Positions 10,027 through 19,112 are shown, counted from the first letter of the stretch. The stretch is 64,000 nt of DNA from Clostridium lacusfryxellense (GCF_018861735.1 NZ_JAHLEB010000007.1:1-64000), one strand, 5' to 3'. Notes: generated by a model not told the origin, from the letters alone. Translations and numbers: made by a program.

Positions 10027-11262
10027 ATGAACGCAATAAATACAGCGGATACGTCATTTATAATTTTTGCAACGGCATTAGTAATGTTAATGACGCCGGG
10101 ACTTGCTTTATTTTATGGTGGTATGGTTAGACGGAAAAATGTTCTTAGTACTACTGTTCACAGTTATGCAGCAATGGTGATTATATCACTTCAATGGGTA
10201 CTAATAGGTTATACTTTATGCTTCGGAAAAGATATTGCTGGATTTATAGGCGATTTTCAATTTATTGGATTGCAGGGCGTGGGTTTTCTTCCAAATCCTG
10301 ATTATGCAGCTACAATTCCGCAATCGTTATTTATGTTATTTCAGCTTATGTTTGCAATAATTACCCCAGCTTTAATTTCAGGAGCTATAGCTGAACGTAT
10401 GAAGTTTATTGCTTTTGCTGTATTCATCTTATTCTGGTCACTAATTGTTTATGATCCGATAGCACACTGGGTTTGGGGTACTGGAGGATGGCTTAAAAAT
10501 TTAGGGGCATTAGATTTTGCAGGTGGAAATGTTGTTCATATAAGTTCAGGTGTATCTGCACTTGTAGCAGCACTAGTAATAGGAAAGAGAAAAAAAATGA
10601 AATCAATTACTCCTCATAATATTCCTATGACACTTTTAGGCGCTGGCATATTGTGGTTTGGTTGGTTTGGGTTTAATGCAGGAAGTGCACTTGCTATAAA
10701 CGGAGTGGCATTAAACGCATTTATTACAACTAATACATCAGCTGCGGCTGGTGCTATAGCTTGGAGCATATGTGAATTAGTTGTTAGAAAAAAAGTTACA
10801 TCACTCGGCATTGCAAGTGGTATAATTGTAGGGCTTGTAGCAATAACGCCAGGAGCTGGTTTTGTAAGCCCATTATCCTCAATATTAATAGGAGGAATTG
10901 GAGGTACAATATGCTTCTTTTGTGTAACAGTTGTTAAACAAAAATTTGGATATGATGATGCATTAGATGCTTTCGGATGCCATGGAGTTGGAGGGATTTG
11001 GGGAGGCATAGCTGTTGGTATTTTCGCTTCAGAAGGTATAAATCCTGCTGGCGCAAATGGGTTGATATATGGTAATATAAAGTTGCTAGGAATTCAACTT
11101 ATAGCAATTGTAGCAACTATAGCATATTCTGCAATAATGACATTTATAATATTAAAAGTAATAGGTAAATTTATGAGTTTAAGAGCAACAAGTGATGAAG
11201 AAATGGATGGATTAGATGTTTCGGAGCATAGTGAAGAGGCTTATGGTTCGATAGATATTTAG
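10027..11262 (+). CDS. amtB: Ammonium transporter AmtB
   Basis: 411 residues, normal length for a free Amt without signal peptide. Eleven predicted helices; the opening FATALVMLMTPGLALFYGG is the canonical Amt N-terminus. The pore histidines are in NVVHISSG and GCHGVGGIWGG. The cytoplasmic C-terminal tail (RATSDEEMDGLDVSEHSEEAYGSIDI) carries the conserved ExxGLD-like GlnK-contact segment. The preferred start has a TTAGGGGG ribosome binding site. It is followed by glnK in the classic amtB-glnK pair. Confidence 0.95.
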   Translation: MNAINTADTSFIIFATALVMLMTPGLALFYGGMVRRKNVLSTTVHSYAAMVIISLQWVLIGYTLCFGKDIAGFIGDFQFIGLQGVGFLPNPDYAATIPQSLFMLFQLMFAIITPALISGAIAERMKFIAFAVFILFWSLIVYDPIAHWVWGTGGWLKNLGALDFAGGNVVHISSGVSALVAALVIGKRKKMKSITPHNIPMTLLGAGILWFGWFGFNAGSALAINGVALNAFITTNTSAAAGAIAWSICELVVRKKVTSLGIASGIIVGLVAITPGAGFVSPLSSILIGGIGGTICFFCVTVVKQKFGYDDALDAFGCHGVGGIWGGIAVGIFASEGINPAGANGLIYGNIKLLGIQLIAIVATIAYSAIMTFIILKVIGKFMSLRATSDEEMDGLDVSEHSEEAYGSIDI

Positions 11263-11312
11263 AGTAATTAAATTGTTAGCTTAACATTTATAAAATAAAA
11301 GGGGATATGAGC

Positions 11313-11675
11313 ATGGATGAAAAATTTTCAAAAATTGACATTATTACGTCTTCGAGCAAGTTTGATGAATTAAAGGAAGCATTAAATGCAATTGGTGTTA
11401 GTGGCATGACTGTATCAAATGTATTAGGATGCGGAATTCAAAAGGGGCATAAGGAATTTTACCGAGGACTCGCTTTAGATATTAATTTATTGCCTAAAAT
11501 CAAAGTAGAAATAGTGGTTTGTGATATTCCAACAGATTTAGTTGTTGAAACAGCAAAGAAAGTACTTCACACCGGGAAAATGGGTGATGGAAAAATATTT
11601 ATATATGATGTGAAAAATATCATTAGAATCAGCAATGGTGCGGAAGGCCGGGATGCTCTTCGCTATAATGATTAA
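11313..11675 (+). CDS. glnK: Nitrogen regulatory P-II protein GlnK
   Basis: 120 residues from the ATG at 11313, chosen because AAAGGGG lies 8 bases upstream; the ATG at 11307 is too close to it. Full P-II fold: T-loop IQKGHKEFYRGLAL with Tyr50, the modified residue in many P-II proteins, and B-loop TGKMGDGKIF. It senses energy charge and 2-oxoglutarate and should gate the AmtB encoded immediately upstream. Nearly the same sequence recurs at 13921, so the two amtB-glnK units look like duplicates. Confidence 0.93.
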   Translation: MDEKFSKIDIITSSSKFDELKEALNAIGVSGMTVSNVLGCGIQKGHKEFYRGLALDINLLPKIKVEIVVCDIPTDLVVETAKKVLHTGKMGDGKIFIYDVKNIIRISNGAEGRDALRYND

Positions 11676-11697
11676 TAAATTTAAATACCCATTAGTG

Positions 11698-11740
11698 AAG
11701 ACGTAAAAACTAAATTAATTTTAGTTTTTACGTCTTTTTT
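11698..11740 (+). terminator. terminator of amtB-glnK
   Basis: Perfect 17-bp stem, arms 11698-11714 and 11720-11736, with a 5-base loop followed by TTTT. Confidence 0.9.
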
Positions 11741-12050
11741 ATTTTTTTTAAATTTAGTTTTAATATAAAGCAAATATTTTTTATATAGTATACAATACCC
11801 GTTTTGATAGTTTTTACAATTTTACATTCATATTATATGATAATAAATAATAAAAGTTCCCGTTTTTATCTAAAAAGGTGTAAATACATAGAAAAATCTA
11901 TTAAATATAAATAAATATGATTTATTTATAAAAACATATTGCAATTAACTGAAAACGTGATATTATAATAATTATATTATTAGTATAATTAAAAAATGGT
12001 AATTATAATATAAGTTTCTAAATTAAGTAAAACTTAAAAGGAGGGATTGT
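11741..12050 (+). other. 310-bp AT-rich intergenic region with candidate promoter
   Basis: The only element I can support is TTGCAA (11939-11944), a 16-base spacer and TATTAT (11961-11966), a possible promoter for the next three genes. Confidence 0.4.
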
Positions 12051-12314
12051 ATGAAAAAAAAATACTTTATTTTGGTATTGATGGTTTTAAATAGTTTGAT
12101 ATTACTATCAGGATGTATATTTATCGCTTATAGCATATACTTCGAAATAAGTTTTAAAGTAATTAACACAAATGTTCCAGGTGCAATTGTTGGTCTAACA
12201 GTTTTATATTTTTCAGCCCGGTATTACAAAATGATTTTTAAATTAAAAGAGGACATAAATAAACAAAGTAATAGATTTTCTTGGTCAAACTTTAAAAAAA
12301 TAAAAAAACAATAA
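12051..12314 (+). CDS. Small two-helix membrane protein of unknown function
   Basis: 87 residues behind an AAAAGGAGGGATTGT ribosome binding site, so very likely translated. Two hydrophobic segments (about 5-30 and 40-60) are joined by a short loop, and the tail is strongly basic (KLKEDINKQSNRFSWSNFKKIKKQ). I do not recognise a family. It ends 17 bases before the ammonium transporter start and shares its promoter, forming the order small protein-amt-glnK. An accessory or assembly role for the transporter is only an inference from position. Confidence 0.75.
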   Translation: MKKKYFILVLMVLNSLILLSGCIFIAYSIYFEISFKVINTNVPGAIVGLTVLYFSARYYKMIFKLKEDINKQSNRFSWSNFKKIKKQ

Positions 12315-12331
12315 AAATGGGGGGAGATAAT

Positions 12332-13909
12332 ATGAAAAAAATTAGAAGAGTTTCTTTAATTACTTTGCTAACTGTATTGTTATTAAGCATTTTTTCCATT
12401 GTTGTATTTGCGCAGGGTGGGGACCCAACTGGTATAAAATCTGCTACGGTAGATCAGATAACATCACAAATTGCGGGTAAACCCTCGCAGGATGAAATAA
12501 TTACACAAATAGCAAAAAATAAATTGGCAGTTAACTATGTTTGGGTTCTAATGACCGGAATGTTAATATTCTTCTTCCAGTGTGGATTTGCAATGGTTGA
12601 AACAGGTTTTTGTAGGTCTAAAAATGCATTGCACACAATGGCAATGAATTTTATGGTATTTATTGTTGGCGCAATAGGATATTTTTTAGTTGGTTTTGCA
12701 ATCCAGTTTGGAGGTGTAGGAGGCTGGGCATCACTTGGTTCAGGCCTTGCTACATTAAGTCATGAGGTAACTATTGGTGGATGGGGAATTCTTGGTACAA
12801 AAGGATTTGCACTTGCGAGTGGAGGTACTTATGATGTAGGGGTTTATGCATTATTTTTCTTCCAAATGGTATTTATGGATACAACTTGTACAATACCTAC
12901 AGGATCAATGGCAGAAAGAGTTAAATTTTCAGTGTTTGTCATAAATTCTTTCTTTGTTTCAATGTTTTTTTATCCTTTATTTGGTAATTGGATGTGGGGC
13001 GGTGGTTGGTTATCACAAATGGGTGTGAAACTAGGCCTTGGACATGGGGCAGTAGATTTTGCAGGATCTGCAGTAGTACACTCCATGGGAGGCATGATGG
13101 CTCTAGCGGGGGCTATTGTTATAGGACCTAGAATTGGTAAGTTTAGAAAAGATGGTACGGCAGTTGCTTTTCCAGGACATGACATACCGATGGCGATAAT
13201 TGGAACCATAATATTGTTTTTCTGTTGGTTTGCTTTTAATGCAGGAAGTACAACTAATGCTACTGATTTAAGACTCGCAGTAGTAGCGACAAATACAATG
13301 ATAGCCGGAGCTGTAGGTGGATTTACATCAATGATGTATATGTGGATAAGGTATGGTAAGCCTGACCCATCAATGATGTGTAATGGTGCTTTAGCAGGAC
13401 TTGTTGCAATAACAGCTCCTTGTGCTTTTGTAAATGGAATATCATCTTTTATAATTGGAATTATATCCGGCATACTTGTATGTATATCAGTAAGAGTGGT
13501 TGAGGATAAATTCAAGATTGATGATCCTGTTGGTGCTATCTCTGTTCACTGCGTTAATGGTGTATGGGGTGTAATTGCTGTAGGACTATTTGCGGATGGA
13601 ACTTATGGTGATGGTCTTAACGGAGTTAAAGATGGAGTTATTGGTTTATTCTACGGTGGTGGATTCAGCCAATTGATAGCTCAATTAATATGTGTTGCGG
13701 TCTTGATAGTTTGGGGATTTGGACTGTCTTATGGATTTTACAAGTTACTTGACAAAACAATGGGACTTAGAGTATCAGCAAAGGCAGAAATTGAAGGTTT
13801 AGATATTCCGGAAATGGGTATGCTTGCGTACCCTGACTTTGCATTAGTTCCTGAAAATATTGAAATATCAAGTTCCGTAAAAGAAGGTAAACTAGGCAAA
13901 AAAAAATAG
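12332..13909 (+). CDS. Ammonium transporter with N-terminal signal peptide
   Basis: 525 residues from the ATG at 12332, chosen for its GGGGGGAG site; an in-frame ATG at 12317 lies before that site. The N-terminus is a signal peptide (KKIRR, hydrophobic core, likely cut after IVVFA). About 45 extracellular residues follow before the Amt channel begins near VNYVWVLMTG, so this type is longer than the 411-residue AmtB. Pore histidines are in AVVHSMGG and SVHCVNGVWG. The C-terminus has the GLRVSAKAEIEGLDIPEMG motif contacted by P-II. A glnK follows within 12 bases. Confidence 0.92.
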   Translation: MKKIRRVSLITLLTVLLLSIFSIVVFAQGGDPTGIKSATVDQITSQIAGKPSQDEIITQIAKNKLAVNYVWVLMTGMLIFFFQCGFAMVETGFCRSKNALHTMAMNFMVFIVGAIGYFLVGFAIQFGGVGGWASLGSGLATLSHEVTIGGWGILGTKGFALASGGTYDVGVYALFFFQMVFMDTTCTIPTGSMAERVKFSVFVINSFFVSMFFYPLFGNWMWGGGWLSQMGVKLGLGHGAVDFAGSAVVHSMGGMMALAGAIVIGPRIGKFRKDGTAVAFPGHDIPMAIIGTIILFFCWFAFNAGSTTNATDLRLAVVATNTMIAGAVGGFTSMMYMWIRYGKPDPSMMCNGALAGLVAITAPCAFVNGISSFIIGIISGILVCISVRVVEDKFKIDDPVGAISVHCVNGVWGVIAVGLFADGTYGDGLNGVKDGVIGLFYGGGFSQLIAQLICVAVLIVWGFGLSYGFYKLLDKTMGLRVSAKAEIEGLDIPEMGMLAYPDFALVPENIEISSSVKEGKLGKKK

Positions 13910-13920
13910 GAGGTTAGATG

Positions 13921-14286
13921 ATGAATGATATATTTTCCAAAGTAGATATTATAACTTCTCCAAGCAAATTTGAAGAACTCAAGGAAGCTTTAAATGCTAT
14001 TGGCATAAGCGGAATGACTGTTTCTAATGTCTTGGGGTGCGGGGTCCAAAAGGGACATAAAGAGAACTATCGTGGGTTAAGTATAGACATAAATTTATTA
14101 CCAAAATTAAAAATAGAAATAGTTGTTTGTGGTGTCCCTGTAGATTTGGTTGTTGAAACAGCAAAAAAAGTATTACACACAGGAAATATGGGTGATGGAA
14201 AAATATTCATTTATGATGTGAAAAATATTATTAGGATTAGCAATGGAGCGGAGGGGCGTGATTCTCTTCGTTATGAAGAAGAGTAA
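13921..14286 (+). CDS. glnK: Nitrogen regulatory P-II protein GlnK (second copy)
   Basis: 121 residues from the second of two adjacent ATGs (13918, 13921); the spacing from GGAGG favours 13921, although either works. Same architecture as the copy at 11313: T-loop VQKGHKENYRGLSI with Tyr50 and B-loop TGNMGDGKIF. The residue before the Tyr is Asn instead of Phe, the main T-loop difference, which may adjust partner choice. It is translationally close to the upstream amt and is presumably its gate. Confidence 0.93.
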   Translation: MNDIFSKVDIITSPSKFEELKEALNAIGISGMTVSNVLGCGVQKGHKENYRGLSIDINLLPKLKIEIVVCGVPVDLVVETAKKVLHTGNMGDGKIFIYDVKNIIRISNGAEGRDSLRYEEE

Positions 14287-14305
14287 AATTTAAAAATTAA
14301 TAGTG

Positions 14306-14340
14306 ATGGACCAACTTAATTGAATTAGTTGGTCCATTTT
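14306..14340 (+). terminator. terminator of amt-glnK operon
   Basis: 11-bp perfect stem ATGGACCAACT / AGTTGGTCCAT (14306-14316, 14327-14337), followed by TTTT. Confidence 0.8.
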
Positions 14341-14436
14341 CTAATTAAATTAAAAGACTTTTTTGTTATTTGTTGTTATAATTTTATTAATACTTACCCA
14401 CGAGATACAATATATATTGAGAGGAGTCTTATAATT

Positions 14437-15333
14437 ATGAAATTTGTTCTATATATTAATGATAGTGAAGAAAAAGTAGGAATTGTTATTGGAGAAAAGG
14501 TTATAGCTATTAATGAAATATTTAAAGTTATAAGTAAAAACGTTGTTACTACTATGAACCAGCTAATAGAAGAGTTTGATGAATCTACTATATCTGAAAT
14601 TGAAGCGGCAGTTAGTAATAATAATTTCAATTATGTACTACTTGATTCTATAAAATTACTTGCCCCAATACCGAATCCAAAAAGAAATGTATTTTGTCTT
14701 GGTAAAAACTATGTGGATCATGTGAACGAAATTAAAATGACAAAAATATCAGGGACTGGTATTCCTGAGTTTCCTATATATTTTACTAAGGTGGCATCCC
14801 CTGCAATCGGAAATTGCGATAATATTAAATTTTCTTATGAGGTTACTAGTGAAGTAGATTATGAAGTTGAGTTAGCTATAGTAATTGGTAAGGAAGGAAT
14901 TAATATTAAGCCTGAAAACGCGGAGGAATATATTTTTGGATACACAATAGTTAACGATGTTTCTGCTAGAGATTTGCAAGGAAAACATACTCAGTGGTTT
15001 AAAGGGAAAGGGTTAGATACATTCTGTCCTATGGGACCATACATTGTACATAAGAGTGAAATTAAATTTCCGGTTGAGTTAAATATTCAGAGTAGAATTA
15101 ATGGGGAATTAAGGCAGAATTCAAATACTAAAAAATTAATTTTTGACATACCTTATATAATCAGCGATTTATCAAAAGGACTAACTTTAAAGCCGGGGGA
15201 TATAATTTGTACTGGAACCCCTAGTGGTGTGGGAATGGGATTTGTTCCTCATAAACTTTTGAAAAATAATGACGTTATAGAATGTTATATTGAAAATATA
15301 GGGAAATTAGTTAATAAAGTTGTAGTTGTTTAA
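14437..15333 (+). CDS. Fumarylacetoacetate hydrolase family protein
   Basis: 298 residues from the ATG at 14437, which has a GAGAGGAG site; the longer open frame from 14329 begins inside the preceding terminator. The C-terminal FAH fold starts at NPKRNVFCLGKNYVDHV. Metal-ligand motifs are visible as DYEVELAIVIG (Glu pair) and VSARDLQ (Asp), with KPGDIICTGTPSGVG near the end. The family includes acylpyruvases, oxaloacetate tautomerases or decarboxylases and hydratases; substrate cannot be assigned. Monocistronic, followed by a terminator. Confidence 0.88.
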   Translation: MKFVLYINDSEEKVGIVIGEKVIAINEIFKVISKNVVTTMNQLIEEFDESTISEIEAAVSNNNFNYVLLDSIKLLAPIPNPKRNVFCLGKNYVDHVNEIKMTKISGTGIPEFPIYFTKVASPAIGNCDNIKFSYEVTSEVDYEVELAIVIGKEGINIKPENAEEYIFGYTIVNDVSARDLQGKHTQWFKGKGLDTFCPMGPYIVHKSEIKFPVELNIQSRINGELRQNSNTKKLIFDIPYIISDLSKGLTLKPGDIICTGTPSGVGMGFVPHKLLKNNDVIECYIENIGKLVNKVVVV

Positions 15334-15360
15334 GAAAATCGAATTATTATTATTATGTTG

Positions 15361-15400
15361 AGCAGTTAGATAACGTATTAATCGTTTATCTTGCTGCTTT
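15361..15400 (+). terminator. imperfect terminator hairpin
   Basis: AGCAG-AGATAA pairs with TTATCT-CTGCT across 15361-15398, with a two-base internal mismatch and a bulge, followed by a T-rich stretch. The remaining bases up to 15673 contain no feature I can support. Confidence 0.5.
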
Positions 15401-15673
15401 ACTTTGTTAGATAAATAGTTAAAAAATTACAAACTATAATAACAAAAGGCTATCAGTAGAGTATTATAATAATTATACTCAAAAATAAAATGTGTATTAT
15501 TTACAAGGGAATTATTTTCAAGGAAATAATATATATATTATCATTATAAATATAGAATGTTTATGTAATTTAAGGAAAAGCTATGTTATACTATTGCTCA
15601 TATACAAGAGCTTAAAAAAATGCGCACACACAAATTAAAGGTGTTCTTAAATAATTTAGAGGGGTTAAATTTT

Positions 15674-16840
15674 ATGGAGAATGAAGCATTGCTTAAAATT
15701 ACTAATAATTTAGAAGAAAAACTTATAGAAGTACGACATGATTTTCATAGACATCCAGAGTTATCAAATGAAGAAATTAACACAACAAAGACTTTACGTA
15801 AACTATTAAATGAGGCCGGTATTCGTATACTTGAGTTGCCACTTAAAACAGGATTAGTTGCAGAAGTAACAGGATTAAAAAAAGGACCTATTATCGCGAT
15901 TCGAGGGGATATTGATGCGTTACCTATTATTGAAGAAACAAATTTAGATTATAAGTCAGAAGTTTTTGGGAAAATGCATGCTTGCGGTCATGATTTTCAT
16001 ACAACTGTTATTTTAGGTGCAGCTTATTTATTAAAACAGCAGGAATCGAACTTATCAGGAACGGTACGATTCATATTTCAACCTGCAGAGGAAACAGGAA
16101 AGGGTGCCGAAGATGTTTTAGCAACGGTTGCTTTATCAGGTGTTAAAGCTATTTTTGGATTGCATAGCGCACCCGATTTAGAGGTAGGTTCTTTTGGAAC
16201 AAATGTGGGACCTTTGACTGCCGCAGTTGATCGTTTTGAAATTGAGATTAAGGGTGTCGGGACACATGCTTCATCGCCAGAAAAGGGAATAGACCCAATT
16301 ATTGTTGCAGCTAATATAATTACAGCACTACAAACTATTGTAAGCCGTAGTGTTAGTGCATTTGATCAAGTGCTCGTTAGTGTTACGCACTTAAATAGTG
16401 GTAATACATGGAATGTAATTCCGACTACAGCTTATCTTGAGGGAACAGTGAGGACGGTTAATGCAAAGTCTCGTGAGTTTGTTCCTCAAAGAATGCGTCA
16501 AATAGTTAAAGGAATGGCTGACTCATTTGGAGCAACTGCTGAACTTAAATGGTATGCGGGGCCACCAGCAACAAATAACACAGCGCAGTGGGCGACTGTT
16601 GCATTAGAGGTAGCGAAGGAGCAAGGCTACGTTATTAAAAAACTACCTTCAACTCTAATTGGTGAAGATTTTGCATATTATCAAGAAAAAATACCGGGTG
16701 CATTTGTAAACATTGGAACCGGCGTGTCATATTCACTTCATCATCCTAAATTTCAAGTTGATGATGCTGCAATTCTGCCAGGTTCCAAGTATTTTGCGCA
16801 ACTCTCAAAGCGAGTTTTGGATATACTAAGCCAAAAATAA
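15674..16840 (+). CDS. M20-family amidohydrolase (N-acyl amino acid / peptide deacylase)
   Basis: 388 residues from the ATG at 15674 behind AGAGGGG; an upstream in-frame ATG at 15620 lacks a site. Typical M20D enzyme: opening VRHDFHRHPELSNEE, metal and catalytic motifs GDIDALPI, HACGHDFHT and QPAEETGKGAEDVL, dimerisation domain from about 185, closing LIGEDFAYY and HHPKF. Such enzymes remove acyl groups from amino acids (hippurate, acetyl-amino acids, acetyl-diaminopimelate, or S-acyl-cysteine derivatives). Sulfur genes are not adjacent, so a specific role cannot be given. Confidence 0.9.
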   Translation: MENEALLKITNNLEEKLIEVRHDFHRHPELSNEEINTTKTLRKLLNEAGIRILELPLKTGLVAEVTGLKKGPIIAIRGDIDALPIIEETNLDYKSEVFGKMHACGHDFHTTVILGAAYLLKQQESNLSGTVRFIFQPAEETGKGAEDVLATVALSGVKAIFGLHSAPDLEVGSFGTNVGPLTAAVDRFEIEIKGVGTHASSPEKGIDPIIVAANIITALQTIVSRSVSAFDQVLVSVTHLNSGNTWNVIPTTAYLEGTVRTVNAKSREFVPQRMRQIVKGMADSFGATAELKWYAGPPATNNTAQWATVALEVAKEQGYVIKKLPSTLIGEDFAYYQEKIPGAFVNIGTGVSYSLHHPKFQVDDAAILPGSKYFAQLSKRVLDILSQK

Positions 16841-16864
16841 AGTTGTAATCATATATGAATATTC

Positions 16865-16905
16865 AAATGCCATTTAAAGTGAGTTAATCATTTTAAATGG
16901 CATTT
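16865..16905 (+). terminator. terminator of amidohydrolase gene
   Basis: Perfect 14-bp stem, arms 16865-16878 and 16892-16905, ending in T-rich sequence. Confidence 0.75.
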
Positions 16906-17030
16906 CAAGTTCAGTCAGACAAGGTTATTGTAGAAGTTACAAAGACAAGAACGCAAGGAGCGGAGAAAGACAGACCAAGTGGTACAGAAGGGAAAGATAA
17001 ACCAACTGGAACACCACCAGAGATAAAATA
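16906..17030 (+). pseudogene. short coding-like fragment, unidentified
   Basis: This stretch is less AT-rich than its surroundings and reads without a stop as a hydrophilic, proline- and threonine-containing segment (GTEGKDKPTGTPPE). The only ATG (16897) lies inside a terminator stem and has no ribosome binding site. It may be the tail of a lost gene; the identity is unknown. Confidence 0.25.
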
Positions 17031-17140
17031 TTGTTATTTGACATTAATGAAAATCCGCTGTAAAATTTTATATAGCATATGCCACTCGAAAATAACATAT
17101 AAAAATTCTAAACGGTATATGAAAAGTGAGGATAATATTT

Positions 17141-17593
17141 ATGGCAAGACCAGTGAAGAATAGAAGAGTAGAGAATTTACCGGAATATACATACTTTGTA
17201 CCTGCAGGAAGACGAAAATGTGAAATTCAGGAAATACTCATAAAGGTTGAAGAGTTTGAAGCAATGAGGCTTAAGGATGTCGAAGACCTAAATCAAGAAG
17301 AATGTGCTGAGCGAATGCTCGTTTCGAGACAAACGTTTCAAAATATAATCGACAGTGCAAGGAAAAAAATTGCTATAGCTCTAATAGAGGGAAAAGCAAT
17401 AAATATAAGTGGTGGTAACTATACAAGAAATGTATGTCAATTTAAATGTTTAACTTGCTCTAATACCTACGAAATAAAATATGAAGAAGATAGAAAAGTT
17501 TGTCCTTCATGTGGTTCGAAAGAAGTAACTTGTTATAAACGAAATAGCTTTTGTCATGGACAATGTAATAAACAAATAGTAGACAGTAAATAG
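17141..17593 (+). CDS. DUF134 family protein (helix-turn-helix plus zinc ribbon)
   Basis: 150 residues from the ATG at 17141, preceded by GTGAGGA; a GTG five codons upstream is less likely. The opening MARPVKNRRVENLP and the central LKDVEDLNQEECAERMLVSRQTF are hallmarks of DUF134, a predicted sigma-like helix-turn-helix. The C-terminal third is a zinc ribbon with C-x2-C (CLTC), C-x2-C (CPSC) and three more cysteines. The family is often encoded beside NifX/NifB-type iron-molybdenum cofactor domain proteins, and such a remnant follows here. Function is unproven; a DNA-binding role is likely. Confidence 0.85.
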   Translation: MARPVKNRRVENLPEYTYFVPAGRRKCEIQEILIKVEEFEAMRLKDVEDLNQEECAERMLVSRQTFQNIIDSARKKIAIALIEGKAINISGGNYTRNVCQFKCLTCSNTYEIKYEEDRKVCPSCGSKEVTCYKRNSFCHGQCNKQIVDSK

Positions 17594-17749
17594 TTTTATA
17601 AATCAAAAGCGATTATTGTCTTAGTATTGAGTGAAAGTTTTGTTATCGAAACTATAGAAGATAAAAAGATAATTGAAGAATATATTAATGGAATCTTAGG
17701 AAATAAAGATGTTACTTGTAATCATCACAGGGAACACCATCACCAATAA
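17594..17749 (+). pseudogene. remnant of NifX/NifB-type (dinitrogenase Fe-Mo cofactor domain) protein
   Basis: Fifty-one codons in frame with, and directly after, the DUF134 stop codon read without interruption and end EEYINGILGNKDVTCN followed by a His-rich tail. This resembles the C-terminus of small NifX-domain proteins, which end with a helix, a Cys and a His-rich tail and usually sit beside DUF134 genes. The start codon and most of the ~110-residue domain are missing. I read it as a deleted gene; read-through of the DUF134 TAG cannot be excluded. Confidence 0.5.
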
Positions 17750-17752
17750 ACT

Positions 17753-17780
17753 AAAGGGGCACAAATGTGCTCCTTTTGAT
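17753..17780 (+). terminator. terminator after the DUF134 locus
   Basis: AAAGGGGCAC (17753-17762) pairs with GTGCTCCTTT (17767-17776) with one G-T pair, followed by T. Confidence 0.6.
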
Positions 17781-17837
17781 GTTCTTTTAGTGCATTAAAA
17801 AGCATAAGTTATTTTTAAAAAAATAGGTAAAACTTAA

Positions 17838-18065
17838 TCATAAATATTTCTTAATTTCTTCTGCTGAGGGCACTTTTCCCATTATTTTAACTTTTTCATT
17901 TACTACTAGCGCCGGTGTTTTCATAACTCCATAAGCCATTATTTGTTTAAAATCAGTAACCTTTTCTATAGTTGCCTCAATACCTAACTCCTCTATTGCC
18001 TTTCTTGTATTTTCTTCTAGTTTTTTACAATTAGAACATCCTGAACCTAAAACTTTAATTATCAT
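17838..18065 (-). CDS. Small thioredoxin-like redox protein
   Basis: 75 residues. A glutaredoxin-like fold with CSNC redox motif near the N-terminus (VLGSGCSNCKKLEENTRKA) and cis-Pro segment KTPALVVNEKV. It belongs to the TM0996/MTH895-type family often annotated as redox-active disulfide protein 2. It is the last gene of an arsR-permease-thioredoxin operon. A role in reducing or handing over metalloid thiols to the permease is inferred from the recurring arrangement, not shown. Confidence 0.88.
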   Translation of the reverse strand: MIIKVLGSGCSNCKKLEENTRKAIEELGIEATIEKVTDFKQIMAYGVMKTPALVVNEKVKIMGKVPSAEEIKKYL

Positions 18066-18095
18066 AATAACTCCTCCTTTAAAATTTATAATTAT

Positions 18096-19112
18096 TTAAA
18101 CAAGCAAAAATGAAAAGGCATTAAATAAATATCCTATTATAATTATACCTGTTGCAACTATAGCCACAAATATAGCTAATAATTTAGGTTTAACAACTTT
18201 ACTAAGCATAATTATTGATGGGAGTGAAAGTGCTGTTACTGCCATCATAAAGGATAATACTGTACCGATACCTACCCCCTTTTGGAATAATGCTTCTGCT
18301 ATTGGCAATGTGCCAAATATGTCAGCATACATTGGGATACCTACAGCCGTAGCTAGTAATACTGCAAAAGGGTTATTATTTCCGACTACATCCTCAATTA
18401 TAGACTGGGGTATCCAGTTGTGAATTGCAGCGCCAATACCAACACCAATCAAAACATATAGCCAAACCTTATGGAATACATCCTTAACTTGCTGCCTTGA
18501 ATAAGATATTCGATCTTTTCTTGTAAGTTCACCTACTTCAACATCCACATTTTCTATTTTTTTAACATAAGCCTCTACATAATCTTCAAGCCCTAATTTA
18601 TCAATAATGGTTCCTCCCACCACTGCTAAAATTAGTCCTACAAGAACATAAGCTATTGCAATTTTAGCACCAAAGAAAGACGTTAAAATTAATAGTGATG
18701 CTAAATCTACTAAAGGTGAAGAAATAAGGAAAGAAAAAGTTATTCCGAGGGGTAGTCCCGCTGAGTTAAACCCTATAAATATTGGAATACTAGAGCAACT
18801 ACAAAACGGTGTAATAGTTCCAAGTAATGCCCCTAGTATATTTCCCTTAATCCCCTTAATGTTACCAAGAAGTTTTTTAGTTCTTTCTGGTGGGAAATAA
18901 CTTTGAATATAGGATATAAGAAAGATCAACACAGACAAAAGTATAAATATTTTTATAGTGTCATAAATAAAAAAATGTACGCTTCCACCTAATCTTTCTT
19001 TAATTGAATATCCGAATGCATTTTCTACTAGCCATCGAATAAGATTTGAGAGCCAATTCATTTTTAAAATCTCATTATTAAGCCAACTAAATATCTGTGA
19101 TATTACATTCAT
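18096..19112 (-). CDS. Permease of the DUF318/ArsP-YraQ family
   Basis: 338 residues from the ATG at 19112, where TAGGTGACAAAA gives proper spacing; a GTG nine bases upstream overlaps the site. About eight membrane helices. The signature TPFCSCSSIPIFIGF in the first half and PMYADIFGTLPIAEAL in the second are characteristic. ArsP members export trivalent organoarsenicals; YraQ relatives have unknown substrates. Encoded between an ArsR regulator and a thioredoxin-like protein, it is probably a metalloid or thiol-compound exporter. Confidence 0.87.
   Translation of the reverse strand: MNVISQIFSWLNNEILKMNWLSNLIRWLVENAFGYSIKERLGGSVHFFIYDTIKIFILLSVLIFLISYIQSYFPPERTKKLLGNIKGIKGNILGALLGTITPFCSCSSIPIFIGFNSAGLPLGITFSFLISSPLVDLASLLILTSFFGAKIAIAYVLVGLILAVVGGTIIDKLGLEDYVEAYVKKIENVDVEVGELTRKDRISYSRQQVKDVFHKVWLYVLIGVGIGAAIHNWIPQSIIEDVVGNNNPFAVLLATAVGIPMYADIFGTLPIAEALFQKGVGIGTVLSFMMAVTALSLPSIIMLSKVVKPKLLAIFVAIVATGIIIIGYLFNAFSFLLV

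Noticed and set aside
14329-14436. Longer N-terminus for the FAH-family protein
   Set aside because: That start lies inside the preceding terminator hairpin and has no ribosome binding site; the ATG at 14437 has one.
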